Shown here in pieces: positions 44,471 to 53,191 of a DNA stretch of 64,000 nt. The notes beneath the pieces are model-generated. The model did not search any database. It was not told where the DNA came from and worked only from the letters and a program-made list of their open reading frames with translations. How positions within the stretch are numbered: the first letter of the stretch is position 1; each line of letters begins with the position of its first letter. Origin of the DNA: Candidatus Helarchaeota archaeon (GTDB lineage: Archaea; Asgardarchaeota; Lokiarchaeia; Helarchaeales; RDOG01). The stretch covers positions 186,001 through 250,000 of the forward strand of contig JAHPZH010000002.1 in NCBI GenBank assembly GCA_019058315.1, read 5' to 3'. The position numbers were made by a program, and so were the translations under genes.

Positions 44471-45559
44471 TTAATCTCTACAGTATTCTTTTTTTATTTC
44501 GTCTATATCTTTAAAATAAATATGGTCTAAATTTGAACCTTTGGCTTCCTTTAATCGGGAAACTTCTAATAATTCCTTAAATTGCCCTCCAATAAGTCCA
44601 TCTGCAATTATTGCAGCTCCTTGTGCAGCTTCTTTTGCAATTTTTACATTGTCTAACCCCTGAATTCTACGAATTGGGGCTATTTTACTAATTTTAGAGG
44701 AAAGTTTATTTTTAATATCATCAAATTGTGAGAGTTTTCCAGATAATAAAATTTCGAGAGGTTTTTCTACAGAATAATTTAATGCTGCGACGTTTTTTAT
44801 AATCCCATCAATAAAAGCTTTATATGCCATTTCAAATATATCATCTTGCTTAGAAAGTATCTTAAATTCCTCAAAACTTAAATCTCTATAGCCTGCTACA
44901 TATGCTGCTCCCCCCTGATATAGAAATCGTTTTTTAAATTCTCCAATAAGATATGCTAACTCACCGTCCAAAGCACCACATGATAAAAATCCGATCCCAC
45001 CTAAAGTTCCGCCAATTCCATCTATTATTTGTCCATTTTCAATACCTAAAATTGCATTAAATCCAGAACCCATTTCAATTAGTATAAAGGAGGTTTCCTT
45101 ATATGGAATTGATAATTTTCGAGATTGGTCATAAATCCCCAAAATTGCACTACAAACTTTATCAGCTGTACCTAAATCAATTTTATTCACTTTTCTATAG
45201 TCAGGGACTGTCGGTAAATGCTTTACTCCCGGAATAAAAAACCCTTTATAACCTGATTCTTTCAATAATTTCGCAACTTTACTTATCGCAGTTATTTTCC
45301 CCTCTATTTTTTTCTCCAAAGTCATTTCAAATAAATATTTATCATTTAGATCTTCGATCTTGACCATTGGTACACCCATACCAGATGGGGCGACTAAAAG
45401 ATCAATATCCTCCATAGATTTCAAAGTATCAATTACTAATTCCGGCTGATTAACAACATTTTTTGTAGGAATTAATGTGTCTAATATAACTTTTCCATCT
45501 TCTAATCCAATTATTCCATAAGATTTAGTACCAGGATCAATTCCAACTACTTTTACCAT
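44471..45559 (-). CDS. DUF1464 family ASKHA-fold kinase-like protein
   Basis: The 362-residue archaeal protein has a phosphate loop VVGIDPGTKSYGIIG at residues 4-18, LIEMGSGFNAILGIENG (about 148-164), IDGIGGTLGGIGFLSCGALDGE and LLSGKLSQFDD (about 277-287). The fold is that of acetate kinase/sugar kinase (ASKHA); COG2441 proteins are annotated as predicted butyrate kinases. The substrate is not established. Placement between the DHPS-like gene and mptG ties it to the H4MPT island. Confidence 0.82.
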   Translation of the reverse strand: MVKVVGIDPGTKSYGIIGLEDGKVILDTLIPTKNVVNQPELVIDTLKSMEDIDLLVAPSGMGVPMVKIEDLNDKYLFEMTLEKKIEGKITAISKVAKLLKESGYKGFFIPGVKHLPTVPDYRKVNKIDLGTADKVCSAILGIYDQSRKLSIPYKETSFILIEMGSGFNAILGIENGQIIDGIGGTLGGIGFLSCGALDGELAYLIGEFKKRFLYQGGAAYVAGYRDLSFEEFKILSKQDDIFEMAYKAFIDGIIKNVAALNYSVEKPLEILLSGKLSQFDDIKNKLSSKISKIAPIRRIQGLDNVKIAKEAAQGAAIIADGLIGGQFKELLEVSRLKEAKGSNLDHIYFKDIDEIKKEYCRD

Positions 45560-45583
45560 ATATATTATCCCATATAATAAAAA

Positions 45584-46576
45584 TTAAGTGAGAACTTCAA
45601 ATTTCATGCCTTGATTATTAACATTAGTTATAAAAACTTTTCCTCCTCCATTTTTATTCAAAAATTCTTCCGTTTTATGTTCTAATTTCTTTGCATTTTC
45701 TACCCCTTCTACTAAGCCGTAAGTTGTGCATCCAAAAGAGCTAATTCCACTTCCATATGCGCCATTATCAGCCATAAATTGAATTAAATCTTTAATTATT
45801 GTGGGTTGTATATCAACTTCTTGTTTTTTAAAACCTACATTCTGTAATTCAGATAGACCTCTTCCAAATACTTCTATATCTTCTTCACGAAGCCCTGGCA
45901 GTAACACCATTAGAATTAACCTGGAAACGGTCCCTACTTCTTCTTTAGATATAGGGCATGTATTTTGAAACACATTAATTTCTTTTAAACCCTCAATCTC
46001 ATCATAGATGTTTGGGAGGGCGATAACAAATTGCCAGTTTTCAGGGACTGTGTAATGAAGTAAAACTGGTGGAGGAGGTGCATTAGATGCTCTAGAAGGT
46101 AAAAAGGAATTTTTTTGCTTATTTTTTCCAAAAGTATGTCCTGCATCAAGAATAAATCCGCCCTTTTGGAATACATTGACCCCTATACCGGAAGTTCCCC
46201 CTCTTTTAACAATTTTAGCTAATTCATATACAGTTTTTCTTTTATTAAATAAATAATTTACAGCAAATGCAACAGCGAGAGACATTTGCGTTTTTGACCC
46301 TAATCCTACATGTCTTGGAATAGATGATGTTAAATTAAATTCAATTCCACCATCTATTTCTAAATGTTTGAAAACATTTTTAGCAATATCATAAATTAAT
46401 TCACTATTGTATCCATTATTAACAATAATATCATTATTCGGTAAGGAGCTAGCTTCTAAGACTATTTTCGGGTAGTTTAGAGCGACCCCTACTCCCCCAT
46501 CTACCCTTCCTAAATCTCCACTTAAATCGATTAATGCAAAATGCAATCTACTGGGAGTTATTATTCTAATTTTCAA
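45584..46576 (-). CDS. mptG: Beta-ribofuranosylaminobenzene 5'-phosphate synthase
   Basis: The 330-residue GHMP-fold protein has RLHFALIDLSGDLGRVDGGVGVAL (about residues 10-33), IPRHVGLGSKTQMSLAVAFA (about 90-109), GGTSGIGVNVFQKGGFILD (about 127-145) and GSGISSFGCTTYGLVEG near the C-terminus. It condenses 4-hydroxybenzoate or a related acid with phosphoribosyl diphosphate at the start of the methanopterin arylamine branch. Its first 11 bases overlap the end of the AIR-synthase-like gene. Confidence 0.92.
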   Translation of the reverse strand: MKIRIITPSRLHFALIDLSGDLGRVDGGVGVALNYPKIVLEASSLPNNDIIVNNGYNSELIYDIAKNVFKHLEIDGGIEFNLTSSIPRHVGLGSKTQMSLAVAFAVNYLFNKRKTVYELAKIVKRGGTSGIGVNVFQKGGFILDAGHTFGKNKQKNSFLPSRASNAPPPPVLLHYTVPENWQFVIALPNIYDEIEGLKEINVFQNTCPISKEEVGTVSRLILMVLLPGLREEDIEVFGRGLSELQNVGFKKQEVDIQPTIIKDLIQFMADNGAYGSGISSFGCTTYGLVEGVENAKKLEHKTEEFLNKNGGGKVFITNVNNQGMKFEVLT

Positions 46577-47990
46577 ATTTATCAGCTCTTTTTTTTATCC
46601 AATTAATTATTCTTTCTCTTTTTTTAATAGCATTAGCAACAGAATCTTCTATTTTTTCTTCAAATCTTTTCCTCGTAGTTTCGTCTATCTCCTCGCCTAC
46701 TACTTGTTTAATTTTTGTATATGCACTTTCCCTAAATTTAGGAATTAATTTTTCTTCGCCAGTAGCGCTTTCTAATACTATTTTCCCATCTTGATTATTA
46801 ACCGAACCAATTTCTTCTATTTCTATCCCTACATCCCTAATAGTAGAACATATTCTATCCGCTTTATCAGAAGGGCAAAATATCAATAATGCGTCTAGAG
46901 ATACTCCCAAATAGTCAACATTAACTTTATTCAACATTTGAAAGACTTTATCATTAACTAATTTTTGAACCTTCTTCTCAATGACTCTAATTCCAACTTT
47001 TGCCTCATATGCAATTTCATGTAAATCCCCACGTAATCCCCCATTGGTAACATCACAGCAACAATGAATATCTTTAAGTAAATTATTATTTATTAATGCC
47101 TCACATGCGATGAGAAATTTAATGTTTAAAGTCTCTTTCAAAACATCATGCATTCCGCTATATATAGCTGTAGTTGCAATTGTTCCCCCACCTGCTCCCT
47201 CTGACATTAAAACAACGTCTCCACTTTGAATATTTCTCCTAACCAATAATTTTTCGGCTAATCCTACTGCTGCAATACCTCCTGTTATTCGTGTACCAAT
47301 TACAAGGTCCCCTCCAATTCTTAATGTGGAACCTGCAGTAATTGGAACACCTGACAATTCTGCAACCGCAGAAACTCCACCCATAAAATCAAATAATTTT
47401 CCAATATCCGCGTCATCAGCTAAATGTAGATCGACCATGATAGAAATGGGTTGGGCTCCTTTTACATAAAGGTCTCTTAAAGCAGCTCTTGTAACATGAA
47501 ATCCCGCAATAAATGGAAAATCACTGAGTCTGGAATGCATACCTTCACTTTTTGTTACTATAAACATCTTTCCATTATATTCTTCCTTTTTTGCATGGTA
47601 TACAACAGCACCTGCATCATCCAATGATTGGGGGGATAATATTGGGTCATTAGAAGTCTTGGCAACATCAGCAATTAGCTTATGAACAAAAAAATCACCC
47701 CAACCTCTGCATCCCACTCCTTGTTCTCCCATTGTAACTCCTGAATTTGGAATTTTTAGAATATCTTTTACTATCGGATCATTAGCAGTTTTACTGCTAT
47801 TTTCTACTTCTCTTAAAACAGCATCAGCTAGGTTTTTAGCAGTTTCATTGGGTATATTTTTATAAAATAAATATTCTTTAATCAGTGTGCTCAATATATT
47901 TTCCCGTGAAATGTTTTTTTTTAGAAGTTTTCTCGCCAGTCCTTCAAGATCAGCCAAAAAGATCAATCTCAAGTTTATTTGTGTAACCAA
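46566..47990 (-). CDS. AIR synthase-related protein (methanogenesis-marker-2-like) with extensions
   Basis: The 474-residue PurM/SelD-superfamily protein has an N-terminal helical extension (about residues 1-85). The core includes GCRGWGDFF, LDDAGAVVYH, VKGAQPISIMVDLHLADDADIG, GSTLRIGGDLVIG, MSEGAGGGTIATTA and CDVTNGGLRGDLHEIAYEAKVG. It resembles COG2144 (selenophosphate-synthetase-related) and methanogenesis marker protein 2. It lacks the Cys/Sec-Lys active-site loop of SelD, so it is not a selenophosphate synthase. First gene of the minus-strand operon 47990-38596. Confidence 0.82.
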   Translation of the reverse strand: MVTQINLRLIFLADLEGLARKLLKKNISRENILSTLIKEYLFYKNIPNETAKNLADAVLREVENSSKTANDPIVKDILKIPNSGVTMGEQGVGCRGWGDFFVHKLIADVAKTSNDPILSPQSLDDAGAVVYHAKKEEYNGKMFIVTKSEGMHSRLSDFPFIAGFHVTRAALRDLYVKGAQPISIMVDLHLADDADIGKLFDFMGGVSAVAELSGVPITAGSTLRIGGDLVIGTRITGGIAAVGLAEKLLVRRNIQSGDVVLMSEGAGGGTIATTAIYSGMHDVLKETLNIKFLIACEALINNNLLKDIHCCCDVTNGGLRGDLHEIAYEAKVGIRVIEKKVQKLVNDKVFQMLNKVNVDYLGVSLDALLIFCPSDKADRICSTIRDVGIEIEEIGSVNNQDGKIVLESATGEEKLIPKFRESAYTKIKQVVGEEIDETTRKRFEEKIEDSVANAIKKRERIINWIKKRADKFEN

Positions 47991-48185
47991 CTACATAAAT
48001 ATGAATTATTTTACACTTATTTCGAATAAAAGAACGTAAGAATAAGATTTATAGTTTTCCTTTTTACATTCTGCCAAATTTAATCGATAAAAAGAGAAAA
48101 TAATTTATAAAAAACAAAAAAGACAAAACTAACGAAGGAATTAAATTTATTTAAGAAGGGAAGTATTATCTAGTGGTGATAAAAA

Positions 48186-48536
48186 ATGAAAGTTAAATAC
48201 GCTACCATAATAGTTGAGGATATGGAAGAGTCAATTAAATTTTACACAGAAGTTATGGGACTTGAAATAGATAGCCAACACAATCCCCTACCTGGAGTAA
48301 CAATCACATTATTAAAAGGGGGAGGGGATGCTATGATAGAGCTTATAAAAAATACAGAATATAAAACTGGCCTGTATTCGGTGGGAATGGATGTTGAAGA
48401 CATAAACACCACAGTGAAAGAGCTCAAATCTAAAGGTGCCAAAATCACCATGGAACCCACACCAATAACCGTTGGAACCCTTGCCTTCTTAGAAGATCCA
48501 AATGGAGTCCGAATTGCGCTAATTCAACACCATTAA
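48186..48536 (+). CDS. VOC family (glyoxalase-like) protein
   Basis: The 116-residue vicinal-oxygen-chelate protein has two beta-alpha-beta-beta-beta halves: [24 protein letters not shown] at the start and [21 protein letters not shown], then [18 protein letters not shown] at the end. Metal ligand positions (E in MIELIK; C-terminal H/Q) suggest a metal site. The substrate is unknown. ATG 48186 has GGTGAT 5 bases upstream and a TATA-like TTAAATTTAT about 40 bases before. The 3' end overlaps the convergent PhiG-like gene by 4 bases. Base composition is visibly less AT-rich than its neighbours. Confidence 0.85.
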   Translation: MKVKYATIIVEDMEESIKFYTEVMGLEIDSQHNPLPGVTITLLKGGGDAMIELIKNTEYKTGLYSVGMDVEDINTTVKELKSKGAKITMEPTPITVGTLAFLEDPNGVRIALIQHH

Positions 48537-49087
48537 ACCTCTTTATACAATTTCGGAAGGAATATGGAGAATTGTTCCATTTCCTCTTGATTATGTTTGC
48601 GAAGGCCTGTGATAAACTGTTGAGGAGTCTTCTCCGGCAACCTAAATATTGAGCGCATTTGTGTTCCTTTTTCTATTGCCTCATATTCATGAACGATCCA
48701 GTTAATAGATACGTCATGTTGGTCAAGGATACTACCCACTAGGACATGGCTGTAAGTTGTAGGGATGGGCACTAAACTTGGATCTTCCCAACGAATACGC
48801 AACATGGTAGGAATTTCCCCAATATTCTCCAGAACGAGGTGAATAGCACCGACATGCCCTTTGTTTGGAGAAACTTCCCATTGAAATAACTTGTGATCCT
48901 TGGGATGCCATAAATTATAGCGCTCTGTAGTGTCAATATGGTCCCACCACCAGTCAATCATCTCAGGCGTCACATTCTGCAATTTATGTTCAATAATCAA
49001 ATCTATAGTCTTGCCTTTTGATGCCTTGATACTCGTTTCCATAAATTGGTAAGTATATTTTAATAGTCTTTGGTGTTTTTTATTCAT
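48533..49087 (-). CDS. DAPG hydrolase (PhiG)-like domain protein
   Basis: The 184-residue protein has the PhiG/DAPG-hydrolase pattern: [34 protein letters not shown] (about residues 33-66), histidines near the C-terminal half (SHVLVG ... [17 protein letters not shown]) and a HNQEEMEQF helix. Family members hydrolyse a carbon-carbon bond in phloroglucinols; the substrate here is unknown. ATG 49087 overlaps the DUF447 stop by 4 bases, so translation is coupled. Less AT-rich than the flanking genes, as is the VOC gene. Confidence 0.78.
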   Translation of the reverse strand: MNKKHQRLLKYTYQFMETSIKASKGKTIDLIIEHKLQNVTPEMIDWWWDHIDTTERYNLWHPKDHKLFQWEVSPNKGHVGAIHLVLENIGEIPTMLRIRWEDPSLVPIPTTYSHVLVGSILDQHDVSINWIVHEYEAIEKGTQMRSIFRLPEKTPQQFITGLRKHNQEEMEQFSIFLPKLYKEV

Positions 49088-49752
49088 TTTATTTTCAACC
49101 TAGTCATTTTACTTAAGTTCAAAACTATTTCGTTCATAATTTCTTCAAAATCTGAGTTTGGATAAACTCGCTTTATGAAGCTATTATATTCTAATATATT
49201 ATCTATTAATATCTTCCCTTTTTCTGGGTTTTGTTCCATTAAAATATTAATTCTAGTAAAATGAATTATTGATTCCAATACTGCAAAATAGCCACGATTA
49301 TATGGTTCAATATTAGATTCAATATTTTCAAATTCATCTATCTTACAAAGAATTTTGGCTCTATTTTTAGATTCATTAATTTCCATTTTCTCCATTCTCA
49401 CCACAAAACGAGTGATTGAATCTTTTAAAAGGGGAATTTTTTTCTTTTTAGAGGTTAAGAAATTATTTTGGGAAATTTTTGACTTTTTTATAGCTGAATT
49501 ATAAAATAATTTTATATTATTGGTAAAATTAATACCTGCACATCTATGAGACTGTATATTTTTATAAGTATTAGTAGTTAAATAAGGTCTTATAATAATA
49601 TGTTTGGAATCTGGAAAAATTACTCCCATTGGAGCTGCATTATATGTAATTTTTTCAAGAGCTAAATTCACATTACATGTGGTTACAATTGCTTCATATA
49701 AACAATCCATTTTCACTTGAAAATTCCCAAATAGAGCTTCTTTTTTTGACAT
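49084..49752 (-). CDS. DUF447 family protein (flavoprotein-like, H4MPT-associated)
   Basis: The protein (about 222 residues) has CLYEAIVTTCNVN near the N-terminus, APMGVIFPDSKHIIIRPYLTTNTYKNI (about residues 40-66) and a NFTNNIKLFYNSA strand. This matches archaeal DUF447 (COG2457), which often accompanies methanopterin genes and has a flavin-reductase-like barrel. ATG 49752 is chosen because GGAG lies about 9 bases upstream; GTG 49761 is the longer alternative. It is divergent from mptD at 49819. Confidence 0.82.
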   Translation of the reverse strand: MSKKEALFGNFQVKMDCLYEAIVTTCNVNLALEKITYNAAPMGVIFPDSKHIIIRPYLTTNTYKNIQSHRCAGINFTNNIKLFYNSAIKKSKISQNNFLTSKKKKIPLLKDSITRFVVRMEKMEINESKNRAKILCKIDEFENIESNIEPYNRGYFAVLESIIHFTRINILMEQNPEKGKILIDNILEYNSFIKRVYPNSDFEEIMNEIVLNLSKMTRLKIK

Positions 49753-49818
49753 CAAAACCACTCCAATTTTTTATGTGAATCTTCTTAATTATAATTATCT
49801 TAATGAGAGGTTATTAAA

Positions 49819-50211
49819 TTGAATAAATTTGAACAAGAAGCTAAAAAATATTTTTCTAATAATGTTACAGATAGAGATAGAGCTATTTTTGAGGGTGCAA
49901 TTACTTTAGGAGCAATATTTCACCAATTTATAGGAACTCCTATTAAGAATGATCCCAAAACTATAGAATCATTAGAAAAATCAATCGAGTTATCAATGTC
50001 CTGTCAACCTTACATAGAAAAAATTACTGCTAAAATAATCCCCTCTAGATTAAAATCTGGAGAACATATCTACGATTATTCAGAATTAAGGGGGGAGAAT
50101 TTGATTCTCGAAGTAATTTCAAAATATGGTAATGTTAGAGTTCATTCTGGAATGAAATACATAGATGAATTAGATTTCCCTTTGATGTATATTGAAAAAA
50201 TTGAAGAATAG
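49819..50211 (+). CDS. mptD: Archaeal dihydroneopterin aldolase
   Basis: The 130-residue archaeal type (DUF381, COG2098) has VTDRDRAIFEGAITLGAIFHQFIGTPI (about residues 16-42), SCQPYIEKITAKI (about 62-74), YDYSELRGENLILEV and FPLMYIEKI at the C-terminus. It cleaves 7,8-dihydroneopterin to 6-hydroxymethyl-dihydropterin and glycolaldehyde, the step after MptA and its phosphodiesterase. Start TTG 49819 follows AGAGG. Confidence 0.9.
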   Translation: MNKFEQEAKKYFSNNVTDRDRAIFEGAITLGAIFHQFIGTPIKNDPKTIESLEKSIELSMSCQPYIEKITAKIIPSRLKSGEHIYDYSELRGENLILEVISKYGNVRVHSGMKYIDELDFPLMYIEKIEE

Positions 50212-50223
50212 GTAAATTGTGAG

Positions 50224-50907
50224 ATGAATAAAATGGAGGAAAATCTGTATCCTTATTTAATTTTACTTCCAAATGATCCTAAATCTCAAAAAAAAATCCT
50301 ATCAACCATTTTTGGGTCAGATATAGCTCAATCACTAATTATTAATATTGCTTCAGGAGTTGAGTTTCAAAAAGATTTAATAAAAAAATTGACATTTTCA
50401 AACAAAACAATTATTAATTATCTAAGAGATTTGGTTGATTTAAATATTCTAGAGGAAAATTCAACCACTGTTGGGGGTTATAGAAGATTATTTTACAAAT
50501 TAACCAAGATGGGGGAGTGGTTTTCCAGTTTGGTAGTTTATCGGGACTATAAACCAGAAGAATTCAAAGGAATATTGGAAGAACTATTCCAAATGTATTT
50601 AAAGCATGCCATCGGTCTCCTATTGGAAAATAAATTTAAACAAGATAAAATAAGGGATATATTTGAGAGTACTTTAAGTTCGCATTTAAAAGAAGAATAT
50701 ATAAAAAAATTAACTATTGAAAAATATATTGAAGACATTCAATCCCTTAATAATGAGTTAGATTCTATATTATCTTCAATCGATTCATTTAGTAAAGAAA
50801 AAAAGAAGGAATTGCTAAAAATTAATGAATTAAAGGAACTAGATGAATTTTATGGTATTTTAAAAAACAAGTTCCAAAAATTAAGTGAAAAATTGAAAAA
50901 TTTTTAA
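50224..50907 (+). CDS. Winged-helix transcriptional regulator with long coiled C-terminus
   Basis: The 227-residue protein has an ArsR/PadR-like winged helix about residues 25-100 (IINIASGVEFQKDLIKKLTFSNKTIINYLRDLVDLNILEE, with wing GGYRRLFYKLTKMG). A helical, strongly charged half follows with heptad-like Leu/Ile spacing, probably a dimerisation coil. It follows mptD by 12 bases and is likely co-transcribed. It may regulate the H4MPT genes, by location only. Confidence 0.75.
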   Translation: MNKMEENLYPYLILLPNDPKSQKKILSTIFGSDIAQSLIINIASGVEFQKDLIKKLTFSNKTIINYLRDLVDLNILEENSTTVGGYRRLFYKLTKMGEWFSSLVVYRDYKPEEFKGILEELFQMYLKHAIGLLLENKFKQDKIRDIFESTLSSHLKEEYIKKLTIEKYIEDIQSLNNELDSILSSIDSFSKEKKKELLKINELKELDEFYGILKNKFQKLSEKLKNF

Positions 50908-51044
50908 ATTATTTGTTGTTATAATTAATTTCAATGTTTTAAAATAACCTTTTATAGTCATCTTTTCAAGATAATATTATCTAGGAAGGGTAAATTTGAT
51001 CTTTTATATCTGCATAAAATCCATTTAACGCAATAAGTGATTGA

Positions 51045-51512
51045 ATGAATACAAAAAACGAAAAAGATGAATATGATAAAATAATTTCCAAAGAGAACAT
51101 TGGAGTTCGGATGTTACAAGGTGGTTTAATGTCATTTTTCCCAGGAATATTCCTTATAATAATTAGTACTCAACAAATTCCTAATCGTTTTCAACAGGGT
51201 ATTTCCGAAGTTCTTTTTTTTGGAATCTTAGTTCTTACCATGAGTTCTATTTTACTAATATATGGAGCCTATTTATTCGGACAAGCTTCAAAGGAAGTTA
51301 AAAAATTTCCACTAGAATACAGGTATCAAAAAGCTTTTGAGCAGGTTTCAGAAGAGGTAAAAATTTTTGGTAAAGCAATGAGTGAAGCACTGGGATATCC
51401 ATCAGAATCAAAGACTAGGGTGTCTTCTTCATTAAAATGCCCTGATTGTGGTGCTCCTTTAGAAACTCAACCTCCTTGTAAATGTTCTTATTGTGGGAGA
51501 CTCTTAGAATAA
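51045..51512 (+). CDS. Two-helix membrane protein with C-terminal zinc ribbon
   Basis: The 155-residue protein has two membrane helices (about residues 26-45, MSFFPGIFLIIIS; and 58-80, VLFFGILVLTMSSILLIYGAYLF). A cytoplasmic helix follows and then a zinc ribbon CPDCGAP ... CKCSYCG (about 132-152). This resembles the zinc-ribbon membrane proteins at 23.9-30.8 kb in design but not in sequence. Function unknown. Confidence 0.6.
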   Translation: MNTKNEKDEYDKIISKENIGVRMLQGGLMSFFPGIFLIIISTQQIPNRFQQGISEVLFFGILVLTMSSILLIYGAYLFGQASKEVKKFPLEYRYQKAFEQVSEEVKIFGKAMSEALGYPSESKTRVSSSLKCPDCGAPLETQPPCKCSYCGRLLE

Positions 51513-51553
51513 AATCTCTTAAGTAAAGAAAATATTTTTTTTTAGCTAAAAAG

Positions 51554-51922
51554 TTATATTTTCTCAAGGTCTCGAGAAGATATTATATTAATATCTAAAT
51601 TTAGTATATCGTTGATTAAAATATCTCCCATTTTTATTGGAGCTTCTGCTATAGTTTTATTTATGATTTTCATTGAGTCAAATAATTTTTCCTTTGGTAT
51701 AGGAATATCTGAACGCACTGGAATAACTGGTAAAATTCCATTTTTAACTCGAATAGTTGTTGTTAATATACGTTTGGGTGCTTTAAATTCTTCTAAGGCG
51801 TATTCATACCCTCTTTTACATGTATTTCCAGAGACTTTAATTTCGCCTTCATCTTCCCAAACGTCTATTGGACAGCCCTGAGGACAGACAATACAAGTTA
51901 GTGTCTTTTTATTTTTAACCAT
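51554..51922 (-). CDS. DUF1667 family protein
   Basis: The 122-residue protein has CIVCPQGCPIDVWED (about residues 10-24) and a third region with GNTCKRGYEYALEEF, giving four conserved cysteines likely to bind an iron-sulfur cluster or metal. A RILTTTIRVKNGILPVIPVRSD segment follows. DUF1667 genes are regularly found with the two oxidoreductases of a glycerol-3-phosphate module. It begins directly after the upstream FAD gene, and all three genes form one transcript. Confidence 0.85.
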   Translation of the reverse strand: MVKNKKTLTCIVCPQGCPIDVWEDEGEIKVSGNTCKRGYEYALEEFKAPKRILTTTIRVKNGILPVIPVRSDIPIPKEKLFDSMKIINKTIAEAPIKMGDILINDILNLDINIISSRDLEKI

Positions 51923-53191
51923 TTAATTGTCTCCTCCTGGACTAATTTCAAATATTATTTCATTTATATCTGGACCAATTTCCAATGTTCTTGTCTTTAA
52001 TTCTATCATCTCACTAGGGCGGACAAATTTCTTTTTAAGTTCTTTCAAGATTGTACCATTTGCTTTTAAACTTATTAAAACATCATTTTCTGGTTTTTTT
52101 ACTCGCATAAAGAAAATAAGTGGTTGAGATAATGATTTTCTATTTATGTGTTGAGGAACAATATAACCGATATTACGTCCAGCTTTGGTCTTAACTAATT
52201 CCTTTTTCTCTTTCAGTTTTTGTTTAATATATTTAGCAGCATTATTTCCAGCATTAATAGCCTCTTGTGTGACATTATCAACCAAATCATGAACTTGAAG
52301 CACATTACCACAAGAAAATATTCCCTCTATTGAAGTTTCGAGATTTTCATCAACAATAGCTCCTCCAGTTACAGGATCCAATGCAACTCCAATTTTATTT
52401 GATAATTCATTTTCTGGGATGAGTCCTACAGATAATAATAATGTATCACATTCAATAATTTCTTCAGTACCTGGAATAGGTTTCCAATGCTCATCGACCT
52501 GGGCAATAGTAACAGCTTCAACTCTATTTTCACCGTGAATTTTTGTAACTGTATGTTCTAATAATAATGGAATATCAAAATCTTCTAAGCATTGAACTCT
52601 ATTTCTTACTAAACCATTTGTATAAGGCATAATTTCAACAACTGCCTTAACTTTGGCACCTTCTAAAGTAAGTCTACGTGCCATAATTAAGCCTATGTCT
52701 CCTGATCCTAGAATAACAATTTCTTTTCCTGGCATATATCCTTCAATATTTACAAAACGCTGAGCTAAGCCCGCTGTATAAACACCAGAAGGACGGTAGC
52801 CTGGGATTCGAATTGCTCCTCGAGTTCTTTCACGACAGCCCATGGCCAGTATAATTGCCTTAGGAATTATTTTAAGAACTCCTTCATCTTTATTAAGAGC
52901 GATTATATGTTTATCTTTGGTAATATCAATGACCATAGTGTTTAATTTTACTGGAATATCCAATTCATGGATCTGATTGATATATCGCTGAGCATACTCT
53001 GGACCAGTTAATTCTTCTTTAAATACATGCAATCCGAATCCATTATGAATACATTGAGGTAAAATACCTCCTAATTCAAAATCTCTTTCAATAATTAGTG
53101 GATTTACTCCTGCTTCTTTTGCAGTAACTGCAGCAGCCAACCCTGCGGGGCCACCACCTATAATTGCAAGGTCTACATCAATTTCAATCAT
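51923..53191 (-). CDS. FAD/NAD(P)-dependent oxidoreductase of the glycerol module
   Basis: The 422-residue pyridine nucleotide-disulfide-type flavoprotein has an FAD motif DLAIIGGGPAGLAAAVTAKEAG (residues about 7-28), LPQCIHNGFGLHVF, AMGCRERTRGAIRIPG (about 116-131), a second nucleotide motif VILGSGDIGLIMARRL (about 158-173) and EGIFSCGNVLQVHDLVD near the C-terminus. No redox-active CxxC is seen. It probably transfers electrons from the GlpA-like subunit. Its start overlaps the GlpA-like gene by 4 bases. Confidence 0.85.
   Translation of the reverse strand: MIEIDVDLAIIGGGPAGLAAAVTAKEAGVNPLIIERDFELGGILPQCIHNGFGLHVFKEELTGPEYAQRYINQIHELDIPVKLNTMVIDITKDKHIIALNKDEGVLKIIPKAIILAMGCRERTRGAIRIPGYRPSGVYTAGLAQRFVNIEGYMPGKEIVILGSGDIGLIMARRLTLEGAKVKAVVEIMPYTNGLVRNRVQCLEDFDIPLLLEHTVTKIHGENRVEAVTIAQVDEHWKPIPGTEEIIECDTLLLSVGLIPENELSNKIGVALDPVTGGAIVDENLETSIEGIFSCGNVLQVHDLVDNVTQEAINAGNNAAKYIKQKLKEKKELVKTKAGRNIGYIVPQHINRKSLSQPLIFFMRVKKPENDVLISLKANGTILKELKKKFVRPSEMIELKTRTLEIGPDINEIIFEISPGGDN

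Noticed and set aside
46566..47990. Selenophosphate synthase (SelD) to go with the selenoprotein
   Set aside because: The core is PurM-like but the N-terminal Cys/Sec-Lys loop required by SelD is missing; it fits the AIR-synthase-related group in an H4MPT operon.
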